A stretch of 64,000 nt of DNA from Lates calcarifer (lineage: Eukaryota; Chordata; Actinopteri; Centropomidae), in assembly GCF_001640805.2 (NCBI RefSeq), contig NC_066838.1, positions 10,342,066-10,406,065 of the forward strand, written 5' to 3'. Shown piece after piece: positions 12,564 to 24,500 of this stretch (its first letter is position 1; every line of letters begins with the position of its first letter). The position numbers and the translations under genes were made by a program. The notes beneath the pieces are model-generated. The model saw nothing but the letters and a program-made list of their open reading frames with translations. It searched no databases and had not been told where the DNA came from.

Positions 12564-13291
12564 TGCTGACAGAGACTCAAACAGGACACAGGAGCTCCAG
12601 CTGAGCTTATAAAATGTAGCTGTGTCAGTGCCTATACCTTAAGATGAGAAACCTTCCACAATTTGAAGACACGGTGCTTTGATTAGTATTATGTCTTCCA
12701 AGCTCTAATTAAGGGGATTAACAGCAGTGTTTGTTGTAGTATTGCACATCTTTATAATCACAGCCAGATATGATATGTGAGTCGTAGACATTTTCAACAC
12801 CACAATTTTATTGAATGTTTTATTATCCCTTGTTTTTACGAGCCAGTTAACTCCAATAGTTCGTTAGTTCATACATTTTATGGCTGAAACATCAGTGATT
12901 GAATTATTGTGGAAGTGGGAACAAAACATAATGGTCATGATGATTATATGGTACAAAGGAAATCGCGCAACATGAAATTAGATAGCATGGTTTAATTCAC
13001 ACCATCACACCTAGATAAGAGATTTAAGAAAGTGTCCAATGTGCAGGTTTTATGCTTTTAAAATAGGCACAATTTTCTTTAATAATATTTAAACACAATT
13101 TAGTTCATATAAATACAGGAAATCGTGAATAAATACTGGAATTTAGTCCATACCATTGACATTAAAGAATATTTAAACACAAAGTCAGTACACAGGTTCT
13201 CCTCTCAGTGCACCTGAAGTATTTAAAATAATGTCAAATATAGCATTACATTTACACATATACTGTATGTGTAGCTTGTGTGCTTTGGTTT
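12564..13291. other. Facing 3' UTRs of ttc34 (+) and alas2 (-)
   Basis: The two stop codons are only 728 bp apart and the genes converge. On the - strand, AATAAA signals at 12819-12824 and 12807-12812 (TTTATT on the + strand) suit alas2, giving it a 3' UTR of nearly 500 nt. On the + strand an AATAAA lies at 13128-13133. If ttc34 used it, the two transcripts would overlap as sense-antisense. Confidence 0.5.
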
Positions 13292-16200
13292 TTACGCAGA
13301 CACAGTGATATATTGTGGTTCCATGTTACCAAAGTAGGATTTCTCCCACTCACTCATGAGGTCAAAATGCAGTGGGCGGTCACAGAAGGTGCAGGAAGCT
13401 GTGGCTGGGGTGATGAGCGGGAGTCCGGCTTCCTGCCACACCTCCACCAGTGCGTCTGTGAATGAAACACAAACACAAAAATAAAGAAATAAATGCCAGC
13501 CACATATTGTATTTCACTGCCCTAAATATTTCAGCTGGTCATTGTAGGTAGGACACAAGACGATTATGGTGTGTGCCAACTATTTTATGATCTTGTCATT
13601 TTTACTGCATTGCAGTAGTTGGTGACAGGTGGATGCCAAGAGACCCATATACACTTACAATCCAATGAGACAAACATAAATCACTTGCACCCGCCACTGT
13701 CCCCACTTTACTTGATTGGACGTTTACAACAACAGCTCCAACCTAATAGCCTTAGAATCCCCACACTCACCCACAAAGTCCTCCATCATGGCAGGGTTGT
13801 GATGAGGAGATGGAGCCAGGCGCAGCAGCTCCTCACCTCGAGGCACTGTGGGGTAGTTGATGGCCTGGACGTAGATGTTGTATCTCTCCAGCATGGTGTC
13901 ACACACCTTGGTGTTCAGCTCAGCGTTGCCCACCTAGGAAATGCAACATCAGCCATTTAATGGATGCTTCTATTCAGCACAGTCAGGTTACACATGGTGA
14001 AATCAAAGCCAGTACTGTGGTTTACTCTAGTACAACAGACTAAACTGTGCCTCTGGCTTGATGTGAAATGAAGTGAAGCATTTTAAAGAGTAATTACAAA
14101 TTGATCTAAATGATGCATTAAGAAAAGGAAAAGCATCTTTAAATGATGTATTAATCATTTAATTAACAAATGGAACCACATAATAAATGGTATCACAAAT
14201 ATTTTTAGGTTTGCATTATTTAAAATGTAGACTTAATTAAAGCTTAATGACGTATAATTGCTCTCTAAAGTATATAAACTGGATCATAAGTGAACACTGA
14301 AAAAGTCAATAACTATTCTGACTTATTATTCTGGCGCTCCCCAAATCCCAAATGTTCTCTGCTATGCTTGTTGAGTTGAAGAGGCGTACGCATTAGACCC
14401 TTCTCACAGCAGAGAATTTGATTTGTCATACTAATAGCGTTAATGATAGCCCTGTTCCTTTCAAGTGTCTCAGTGAGCCATGACAGTGTGACAGTGAGTC
14501 AGCAAGAGCAATGCCAGGAAACTGAAGCAGCTAAATGAAATTCAACATTAATTGTATTATTTCTGCCTGTTGAGTCAAAAGTGAGAAGGGCCCAAGGGCT
14601 GCCACTTGCATGTACAAAATGATATGTTAATATACATTGTAATATTGTATTATATTGCATATAATCTTAAGGGTGTAAGTGCATATATACAGAATATGGT
14701 AATATTATTATAATGGCCAGTTGCAGGTGAGGAGTTGGTAGAAAGAGATAACATAGAAGTGAAGGCAGCAGCTGTGCTACATCTTCATACCCGTATGGGA
14801 ATGATGTGGCTGGGGCAGCTGACCACAGGCAGGCCATTATCCATGAGCAGCTGCCTCATGTGTTTGACGTTCCTTTGGTGAGCTCTCCGGAGTGCCTGTC
14901 CCTCGGGGCTCTTCAGGACCCGGACGGACTCCAGGGCCCCAGCAAGGACCATCGGTGGCAGGGCAGTGGTGAAGATGAAGCCGGCTGCGAAGGAGCGCAC
15001 TGTGTCCACCAGGGCGGCACTGCTGGCAATGTAGCCTCCAACACAGCCAAAGGCTTTTCCTGGACAAAGGTTATATGAGGTGAGGACATGGGAAATAATC
15101 AGTGATGGGGAGTCCATGTGCTAAATGCAAATGTAGCATACTTTACTTCAATGTACTCTCTATATTCTCACATTTTTCAGAGGACAAATTTTACTCTGCA
15201 TTTATTTATAATAATATATAACTAAAGCTACCTTGTAGATTCATATTTTACATAAAAAATATAATGCATTGTTGATAATTAAACTACCCAACGATATGTA
15301 TAATGTTAATTGCTATGATAATAATACAGTTAAATAACCTGTACCTTTAATACATATGTACTATAGATTTGCAGTATTAATGACACTATTATTGCCATCT
15401 TGAATGTGGGACTTATAGTTGTGATTACATACTTTTACATGTCTGTATGTAGTATGGTGCTGCAGTTGAGGTCGTTGAGCTGAGATGAACTTTGACACCA
15501 AAGTATTTAAATTGCTTTTGTTTTGTTATAAGATGCTGATAGTGAGATTAAACTCTCGCTGCCCCAAATACTATACTGCATGGTTAAAAGTTAAAAGATA
15601 TGATAAACTGATCAGCGATTAATTATTTTTCTGTATCACATCATAAAATTTGCCATAAAATCCAAATCAAACTGCAAATTTTCTGTGTTGATAATACTAT
15701 TAATTTGTTATTTCCAGTTTATTACTGTATTTACTGCCAAGGGAACACTTGCAAGCCTGCCTTGTAAAGTCTAGTGTTATAATCCAGGCTTAGTCTACAC
15801 TTGATGTGTGGTTGACAGGAATTAACCTTACAGTCATCATAAAGGTAGACCCAGCACAGAATCCCTGATGACGGTTTTATCTGTTCGACCAGAGAGGGAA
15901 TAAAGCCAGCACCCAGCTGATAAAACCTCCGCCTCCTTTGATGAGAGCTCATAGCTCTCCTGCCCGCTATCTAGTGGCATCATGCTTGTTGGGAGCTATT
16001 GCTGCTATGTTGGCAGTATTATCAGTTAGAGCGAGAGAGGCTGTGAATGGGAAAAGAGCCAATTAATCTATGACAGTTTGAAGCCGTTTGCCATGCCCTT
16101 ATTGGTGTCATGGTGCAAGGATATGTTGGTGGATGATTGATGTTAAGAGTATATAATAGATAAAGCAAACTAGTGACTTTATTTGTGAATTTTTAATTGC

Positions 16201-19200
16201 ATGAGAATGTGGATTTTCTCCAAAAGATACTCACCTAAGGTCCCAGACACGATATCAATCTTGTGCATGACACTGTCCCTCTCTCCCACTCCAGCTCCGT
16301 GGGCTCCATACAAACCCACAGCGTGAACTTCATCAACAAACGTCAGCGCTCCATAGCGGTGAGCTACATCGCACAGCTCTTCTAGAGGACATATGGCACC
16401 TGAAAGCCCCAGAGAATGTGGTGGTATAATTAGAACTGTGCAATTATAGGTGAACAGCAGGATATTTGTGCTGCAAATGCCACCATGTTGTAATATCTAG
16501 AACACACGTACTGTAGGAGGAAGCAGAAAATGTATATTTAGAGTTATTCTCATGACTTGACAATATTAAAATCCCTCCCACGTCTACAAATAATAGAATA
16601 TTTTGGGGGGTTAAATTCTCCTGGATATAGTCACAGCCATCCATTCAGTACTAGTTTGTACTTTATGGAGCTGTCAGTGGTGTGATATCAGACAGAGAGA
16701 AAGAGCTGAAGGGGGAACAATATGTCCTCCCATGGGAGACAGTGATGAATGACAGATACTGCAAACTGAATTATTGTACATTACAGAAATATAAACACTC
16801 TGATGCCAGTTTTCTTTTTACTCTTCATGAACTTTGCTGATGATTAATGTTTGACTATTTCACATAATATACATATAGATTCAATAATAATAATTAGCAG
16901 ACTTCAAGTGGCATTTCTTGCTATTAATGACAAAGTGTAAAAAAGGGTTTTGGTCCATTTCTTGCTTTAGCAGAAAACAAATTCTTGAGATTCCCAATTA
17001 TGTTTCTTTTTTAATTCTCAATTTTTTTGAGCATTGTATTGATTACAGCTGTCCATTACTAAATCAATGTGACAATTACAGGTCTTACAGCCACCAAAAG
17101 ACAGCAAACTACAGTTTATTTCACTTTATTAAAAATAATTTCATATTTTTGAATGATCATGTAGCTCACTCCTCATACATATAAAAACTACATACAAAGA
17201 CACGTCAGTTAGGTTTATCCACTACAAATGTAACTAAAAGTGCAAATAAATCTTCAACTATCACTGCAACTTAATATTTCATTGTACTCACCGTCCATCG
17301 AGTGCACAGTCTCAAATGCCACTATTTTAGGTGTCTCTGGGTCTGAGCGTTGCAGCAGTTCCTCCAGGTGTCGGCCGTCATTATGGCGGAAGATGAAGCG
17401 CTTGGCTCCGCTGTTCCTGATGCCCTGAATCATTGATGCGTGGTTCCCTGCATCTGAGTAGATCTCACATCCTGTGCGGCATAATGAACACACCATCAGA
17501 CCTTCTAAACAATATCAACCCTGACATGCTATTAGCATTTTTGGTCTAGAAAATGAGCAAAGACTATAATCACAGAACACATGGAAATGTAATTGACAAA
17601 CAGTGGCAGAGATGGATTTTTCCTGAATGTCATCAGCTGAATTTATTCCCATGGCTTAGAGGTCAGAGGTCAGTATTTACCTGGCAGCATTTTAGCTAAA
17701 GTGAAGAGGGTGGAGTCATTTGCCACGAAGCAGGAGGAGAAGACCAGAGCTGCATCTTTCTGGTGTAGCTGAGCGAGCTCCTTCTCCAGGGACACGTGGA
17801 AGTTACTGGTGCCTGAGATGTTCCTGGTCCCACCAGCTCCTGCACCGTGCTTGTCCAGGGCATCTCTGAGAATACCCAGAACAAAGTGATAAAACATCAA
17901 GGTCACACAATCCATACTATGAAAAGTACCACATCTTTATTCTTTCAAATATCCTTTCAAATTCAAACACATCAAATAATGGTTCATGGTACTACACCTG
18001 AAATCACTAATTAGTAAATAAATACAAATGTCTTATACTCAGAAAGACAGTGAGAATAGGTTGAACTCCACATGTACATCTGCACTGAAATACAAATGTT
18101 ACAGTGCTGATTTGCTTTTGCACAGCTTAGAATCCAGTTAGACTTAGAGTAAGTTAAAAATTCAGGACTTGAGACTGAACTTGGACTTTAAAACTTTATT
18201 AACTTGACATTTGCCGTCTTGAGTTGACTTGGGACATGACAACAGAAACATTCAAGTATCAACTTTGGACCTGATATGACCTTGGAAGAATAAAAACTAG
18301 GATTAGGATTAGGACTAGGACTTAACTTGAACTCATCTTGACTGACTTGAGACTTGATCTGAACTTAACTCTAAAGGCCTTTTCTGTTTATTTTTACCTG
18401 ATTGCAGCAAGGACCCGCGGGTGCCGACTCATTCCCAGGTAGTCGTTGCTGCACCAGACGGATACCTGGGAGCCCACCCGCCCAGAGACGGAGTGATCCT
18501 CTGCAAAAGGGAAGACCTCAGCGCTCCTGTTCACTGTCTTGAAGACTCTGTATGTGTGGATCCATCTTTTTCTCAGCTATCTTCTCAATGAAGAAGCGGT
18601 CGTAGTCGTAGCTGGGGCCAACTGCAGGTGTGATAGGTTTGACTTTAAATCACTTAAAGTATTTAATGAATAGTACTGGAAAGTTTCAGCCCTTTGAAAT
18701 TGTAAAACATACCCATGTTGTCTTTGAGGAGGTGGGTGACAGTGTTGGTTTGAGCTGATGTTGGGAGGATTGAATTATTAAAACCCTTAAGCAGAGATGC
18801 CATCAAACCTGTGAGAGAGGAGTGCAGTTTAAGATTTGTTTTGTTAAAGTTCAAATTCAGTCACTGCACCTGTTCAATTCTACCTACCTTTTTTGACATC
18901 CTCCTGTACTTCAGGGCTGGCTTGGACCATCCCAATCTGAGAGGTGACGAAAGGGCAGCTCTTCGAGACAGACGCAGCCACCTGAGCGGCCGTTTGAGCC
19001 GAAGCCCTCCTTTGGTCCACCGTGGGAAGTCGGTGACTCTTTGGCATAGAGGGTGAGGTGCTCAGCTTGGCATCCAGAAAGGCTGGTCTGCTCACGGTGA
19101 TCTGGCGAGTGATGATGGGGCACTGATCGGCCAGAGACAGCAGGGCGGCTCCAGTCCGCCTCAAAGCTGGCTTAGGAACTGACTTCAAAAAGGGGCAGTG

Positions 19201-19218
19201 ATGAATGAAGGCAGCCAT
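13292..19218 (-). CDS. alas2: 5-aminolevulinate synthase, erythroid, mitochondrial (one-base frameshift in exon 4)
   Basis: ALAS2 condenses glycine with succinyl-CoA to 5-aminolevulinate. This is the PLP-dependent first step of haem synthesis, in the mitochondrial matrix of erythroid cells. Coding exons in order: 19218-18888, 18808-18713, 18621-18398, 17865-17681, 17471-17292, 16399-16235, 15059-14791, 13933-13771 and 13455-13292 (TAA). The N terminus has three Cys-Pro haem regulatory motifs at residues 8, 33 and 88 (CPFL, CPII, CPFV). The glycine-rich stretch [13 protein letters not shown] is intact, and the Schiff-base lysine lies in GTLGKAFG (about residue 395). The C terminus [10 protein letters not shown] matches ALAS2, not ALAS1, as does PEVQEDVK. 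Expected length is 591 residues, against 587 in human. Exon 4 (224 nt) carries one base too many, at the G pair 18558-18559 (CC on the coding strand), just before [11 protein letters not shown]. All other junctions keep phase. Assembly error is the simplest cause; a real null allele is possible. Confidence 0.96.
18138..18372. repeat. Degenerate GACTTGA-type tandem repeat
   Basis: This stretch of the alas2 intron between exons 4 and 5 is built from many imperfect copies of GACTTGA / AACTTGA / GACTTGG, plus a short GATTAG triplication near 18300-18315. It ends about 25 bp from the splice donor of exon 4. The word composition is unlike its surroundings and resembles a simple minisatellite found in fish introns. 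Confidence 0.6.
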
Positions 19219-19238
19219 GGTACTGCAGCTGTTCTTAC

Positions 19239-20424
19239 TCTGAGTTACGACAGAAGAAGGGAAATCATTTAACTCTATAAAACTGCAAATATTTGCAAAA
19301 AAGTCTGAATATATCACGGCATTCAGGATGTATAAGTGTATCATATACAGTAGTTACTTTTTCCTTAATAAATTGTTGCCTCCACAGAAAAATGTAAATT
19401 CATCCCTAATAAAGTCAAGTGACCAAAATACAGGGGGTATGACAGAACTTGACACAGAGTTTCACCTAAATGAAATGCCATTATACTTTACATGGGTAAA
19501 AATGTTCAAAAGGGGCTAGAAATACATGTAGCAGTTCAATTTAGCTCCAGAAAGCAGCAGGTGCCTCCTCCAGGGTGCGGCAGGTTGCTGCTGCTGCTTA
19601 TCTTCACTCTGCAGGCGCTCAAGAGCTGCCTCGACAGACGTCATCAGCCGAGGCTGATTGCTGCAGTAGCTATCAAATAATCCTCTATAAAGCACAGCGG
19701 GGATGCATCTTATTCTTTTGATTGATAACTATTATTTCCCTGCAGTTAAAAGTTTATCAGACTCAAGAGGGAGAAAAACAAATATTGGCTGTAATAAATA
19801 ATCCACCAAATGATGCCAATGTAGTACTTAATCCAAACTTTAATTTGCTGATGAACACTTCTATGTGTAGTTTGGTTTACAAGCAGAGGTCGGCCGTATC
19901 ATTTCCTTCACAATGCCCTGTGGTCAGGAGATAAGGTAATTCTTAGGATCTGTGGCTTTTTCTTGTGGTCAAATGTTATCCTTACATTGGTCGGTCAAAC
20001 CCTAATGACATTTAAACACCATAAGTAGGTCAAAACTTTACATTGTTGTTGTTGTTATTGAAAATATTTAGGTAGTGATACTCCATATACAAGTATACGG
20101 AGTATCTACACAATATGTGTGTATGTCTTTTGTTATTATTATTATTGTTATTGACTGTCATTGAGCAATTAATCATTTAAGGATATATTGTATGTACATG
20201 ACATGTTCTCCATTACATGAATAAACAAATAAACAAATAGAAAGAAGAGAAGAAGAAAGAAATAAGTAGAACAGGAACACTGCTCCTAATGATACACATG
20301 ATAGCAATTGTATTATTACCACTACAACCATTTATAAAATCAAAATAATTGCCATAATAATAACAACAATAATGATAACAATAAAACAGTAATGATCAGA
20401 AGTGAAGACTGGCAGGAAGCTCAC
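19239..20424 (-). promoter_or_regulatory. alas2 intron 1 with consensus GATA motifs (candidate erythroid enhancer)
   Basis: This is the intron between the IRE-bearing exon and the exon holding the start codon (acceptor CTCAG just upstream of 19239). It contains strong GATA-factor consensus sites: AGATAAGG at 19929-19936 and AAGATAAG on the - strand at 19597-19604. Further TGATAA words lie near 19724 and 20371. Mammalian ALAS2 carries a functional GATA1 enhancer in intron 1, so the placement fits known biology. Function here is inferred. Confidence 0.45.
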
Positions 20425-20480
20425 CTGTTGACCTGCACTGAGGACGAACTTCAAAACAGCAAATAGGCAGATGGTCAGAA
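20425..20480 (-). other. alas2: alas2 untranslated exon 1 (approximate 5' end)
   Basis: On the - strand the exon ends CAACAG and is followed by a donor GTGA at 20424-20421. The next acceptor, at 19240-19242, leads to the ATG at 19218. The short length fits the roughly 50-nt 5' UTR expected for erythroid ALAS mRNAs. The transcription start is not visible. The upstream - strand has a CACCC-type box (CCCACCC on the + strand around 20535) and TGATAG at 20640-20645 and TGATAA at 20712-20717, which suit KLF1 and GATA1 control. Confidence 0.6.
20427..20449 (-). promoter_or_regulatory. Iron-responsive element in alas2 5' UTR
   Basis: On the - strand the RNA forms the IRE pattern: a lower stem GUU/AAC, a bulged C, a five-pair upper stem and the hexaloop CAGUGC. 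This element binds IRP1/IRP2 when iron is low and blocks translation, matching haem synthesis to iron supply. The flanking GUUCGUCCU is the same as in mammalian ALAS2 as I recall it. One upper-stem pair differs: the second pair above the bulge is U-U here, where the mammalian sequence has a U-G wobble. The 3' arm ends only two bases from the exon 1 splice donor. Confidence 0.9.
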
Positions 20481-20489
20481 AGTGTCAAC

Positions 20490-21179
20490 AGTTATCCGTC
20501 AGATGCTGAAGAGCATTATGTAAGCAGCTCCGCTCCCACCCATCAGAGGTGTCGGACGGGTCTCAACTTTGGGGTGGGGTGGGGGCACCCAGGGAGTAGC
20601 TCGCGCTCACATACGTGTCTATGGGAGGTGCGAAGATGCTGATAGGGTTCCATTTAAGCTGTGTCTCTCTGTGGGGCATTTTTCATGACTTCATTGATGG
20701 ACATTTCATTTTGATAATCCGAGTTGTTAAAGCAGTTTGTTTTGCGTTTTCAAACAAACAAACAAACAAACAAACAAAAAACTGTATCTATGACAAACTA
20801 TATCACACAAGTATAACTCCTCCCGTGACACACCTGTAAAATGGTGTATAGGTAGTAATCAAAAATACCATAGATAAATGTCATTTCCGCAAAAAGACGT
20901 CCTCATATTCCCATGAATAAGCTCTTATACCAACACAGACGCCGTATAGTATATAAAATATCATATACAGTCTCCTGTAAGACCACACAAACTCTCTTTA
21001 AAGTTCATTTGGGACTATAATTGAATCGACAGAGACTACAGTGCAAGTCCTCAAATAATATCTCAGGAGATAAATACTGCCTGTCAGTTTGATGAGCCTT
21101 TATTCAGCCTTTTCTCAGCAAACCCACCCCCTGTCAGCCAGTATGTAATTAACTGTTTATCTGACAATGTGTGTATACA

Positions 21180-21210
<31 letters not shown>

Positions 21211-21571
21211 CCTCACCAGCAGATGGTGCATTCCTCGGGCTTTTTATGAATCGCTGCTGCTGCTGCTGCTGGTGGTGGTCGTGTCAGAGTAGAGGCGGAG
21301 TTTCTTTCTCTCTCTTTCCTGCTGTTTGTCGACGTGCAGGCGTTGGGCAGCAAGCAGAGGGCAGCAGGCTAGGTACATCTCATCCTGACTGGAACACAGG
21401 ACACACAACATCATCATCATCATCCTCTTCCTCCATCCTCCATCCACCCTGACAAGGACGACCTCTTCGGGGAGAGGGGGAAAAATACAGAATCTAAACA
21501 AAACATAGGGACAGGACAATTTTTTTCCAGAAATAAAAAAAACAGGCAGAAATCGCATCGAAAGCGTCAAA
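20490..21571. promoter_or_regulatory. Head-to-head promoter region of alas2 (-) and the necab gene (+)
   Basis: Only about 1.1 kb separates the alas2 first exon from the necab start codon. The segment has CACCC/GT boxes (G-rich run 20572-20590), a (CAAA)n tract at 20752-20777, a TATATAAA word near 20950, and CT/GT simple sequence at 21181-21211. The 5' UTR of the necab transcript must lie in the right part; its start is not evident. Confidence 0.45.
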
Positions 21572-24500
21572 ATGTTGGCATGTACAGAAATGATCACCAT
21601 GTGTCTTCAATCTGCCAAGCACGAACACTTCAGGAAGCAGCAGGAGCTTGACCACAACCAAAATCAAGGCATCTCTCTGTTTCATGATGTAAGTACTCGC
21701 TGGTTTTGTGATACTTAAGCGGTATTATAGCCTCGAAATTCACCCTCTTGTCATCTCTCTCTTTTTTTTTTAAATATATGTTAGAAATATTTCTGGTTAT
21801 TTTGATGCATGATTGTATCCATATATAGACGTGTTTCGGGGGATCGTGTTACAAAAGCACAATATGAGTAATTCGCTGTCCTTCATCCTGTTCTTTATGA
21901 ATGGTTCATATTGAGTTAAATGCTGGGCAGCCTCCCATTCACTGGCTTGATGTACAGTAGCCCTATTATGTAAGAAAGGTGAGTGCGTGTCCATTAGTGC
22001 GTGAATAACAAAGGAGACACCAGCCATCTGACTTACACATGCTTAGCTTCACTTCATGTTTTTAGCCTGCAAAGCATCACAGTGTAGCTGCTTTAATTTG
22101 GCTGTTCTCCATTTTTTTCCCACATGATAATAAGGGTCATGACTTTGGTTGTGCCCTATATGAAACATGCATATTTTCTCTATAAAACATGATATGCTAT
22201 CTATTTTTAATGAGCAGTTTTTTTCCTACAGGAAACTATAAACAGAAATACAAAAATAGAAATTTTGAATTATTTAAGCAGGTTTACTGAGGACACTTTA
22301 AAAAAATTGATAATGAAATAAAATCCTTTTCTCGAGGCAAATTATTAGCAAAGGGAACATTAGACTGCAGCAAGATCACATTTGATTTCAATGCAGTTAG
22401 CATCCATTCTCTCCAGCCCAGTGCTACATTTCTTCACTGAACCTATTACAGTGGGTAATGGGTGGTCATTTATTCTTTAATAGCTGCAGAAATGCAGAGT
22501 GTGATCTCACTGGACGGCAGCTTATCCAACCCGTTGTGACCCCTTTCTGGCACAAAGGGCACTAAATCTTTTGCTCTTTTATTCCTCTGTCTTCTGACCA
22601 GCTACATCTTTCGTGTTCTCCAGTCATGTTTGCAATATTTTACAGAAAATTGAGTTTCACTTGTGCTTCTCTTCTTCTGCACTGACTCATCACTGCTCAC
22701 TTAGACTTGATGAAGCTTTTTGTGTGTTTTTTTTTTATCTCTAAAAAAGACTGTTTGTCTGTTTATATAATTGGACGATCTGAAAGACCCAGACTCGCAG
22801 TTGTGTGAAGCTGTTAGCTTTTTACATACCTGAGAGTTCGTTTTGCTGCTGTTTTTGAGATAATCATTTGCCTCAGAGGACTGATGGGAAGCAGTGTGTT
22901 GTAGATGTCCTCAGTGTCAGTTACTCCTCCTGCAGTAATTCTGTTGTGTTCAATAGGACTCAGTGTGACATATTAACAGGCTCCGGGGACTGCCTGAGAT
23001 AGAAATTATAACCCAGCAGCATCCATGCAACTAATATTGCTTTTAGAGGATCTTCATCGGCTTCTGTGGTATGACAGCACCTCCATCCACTCCACTAGCC
23101 TCCCACTTAGCAGCACAAAGGAGGAATAAAGGCCAGTAAATCTCCTACTCAGGTTTCTTTAGAGCTGAATGTTTATTGCTCTCAATTTGTTTCCCACATT
23201 TTATGGAGCAGCTCCCAGTTGGCTTCCTCCGATGTGTTTTAGACAGGATGCTTACATCAGCAGTTCTATGGTTTAGAGAGATTGTACAGTGACAGTGCAG
23301 CCTCTGGGTTTTCATCCCATCACCTGAAGTTATCATTTCCCACTTGTCAGTCCAGAGATGTTAATGGAACATACCGGTTGCTTTGAATGTTTTAGCCCAT
23401 TCATTGCAAAATAACTTTTACTTTAGATCACAGCTAACCCTTATGCAAACCATGTTTTTTCTTTTTTTTCTTTTTCCCTTTTTTTTTTGCCTTTGGACCA
23501 ATACATCAGGGACAACATGTTGGCAATTTTAGCTTGTTAGTGATTTTTGTCAACAAATAGGAAAAAAGAAATTGCAGAGATACCAACAATAGGTTTTGAC
23601 AAGAGGGGGCAAGTGATGAAAGCACCACACATTCATTTACTGTTTTTTAGTCTTACTTTTTTCACTGACTTCAATATATCTGTGTTGTTTATAGTCATCA
23701 TTTGAAATTTACTCTTAAAGTTTTTGGTAAGTTTAGTTTTTAACTCAGTGTATATCTTGGTGACAAACATTTAAGACTGAGTTGTGTGAGCATCAAGCCT
23801 CTTTTTTGTCAGTGTTACATTACTGTTTTGAGGTAATACAGACTTTTCATACCAGTCTGCCCTTCAAGTGCATTACCACATGGCAATAGACTTGATCTTT
23901 CACTGTGAGTCTGCTACTTGGTTTTTATACCATATATTAATGAATGGAAAGAAATAGATGCCTAGAATTGTAAGAGAAATATGTAAAATTCATTATGTGT
24001 TTAATACAAACAGTACATGTATATATGTTTTTGAAAATACACTGATATGATCCTTTTAGTCTTTTGTATTCTGCACATTTGTTCAGTACTACTCTTTCTT
24101 GTATGGATTTTCTGTGAGTCTCAGTAGATGTGTCTTGAATGGAGGAGGGATGTTGATGAAAAATAGGATGTGAGCCGAGCGGCGTTCAGGCCTTCACGCT
24201 CCGATGTGCTTGAAAAGTGACAGCTGGATGTGAGAGCACCTCTCCACTCTGATGATACACTTAATCATCCGTCCACTGGACTCTATTGGTCCACGCAGGG
24301 TGATTGAGCAGGAGAAAAAAAAAAAAATTAAAATGAAAGAGGTGCCACTCATCTCACACACAACACCTCACACAGATCTGACTCCTCAGAGGTTCGGTGT
24401 TAGACGGTGATGAGGTTGGAGATATTAGTAATGATTTTATTATAGTGTTCACAGCTTAAATGAAAGAACGGGGAAAGGGCTGTCGCTTCCTGCTTGTGCT

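Noticed and set aside
14806..15078. Plus-strand frames within alas2 exon 8 (similarly opposite ttc34 exon 7 and tox2 exons)
   Set aside because: They are shadows of a conserved GC-rich coding exon on the other strand.
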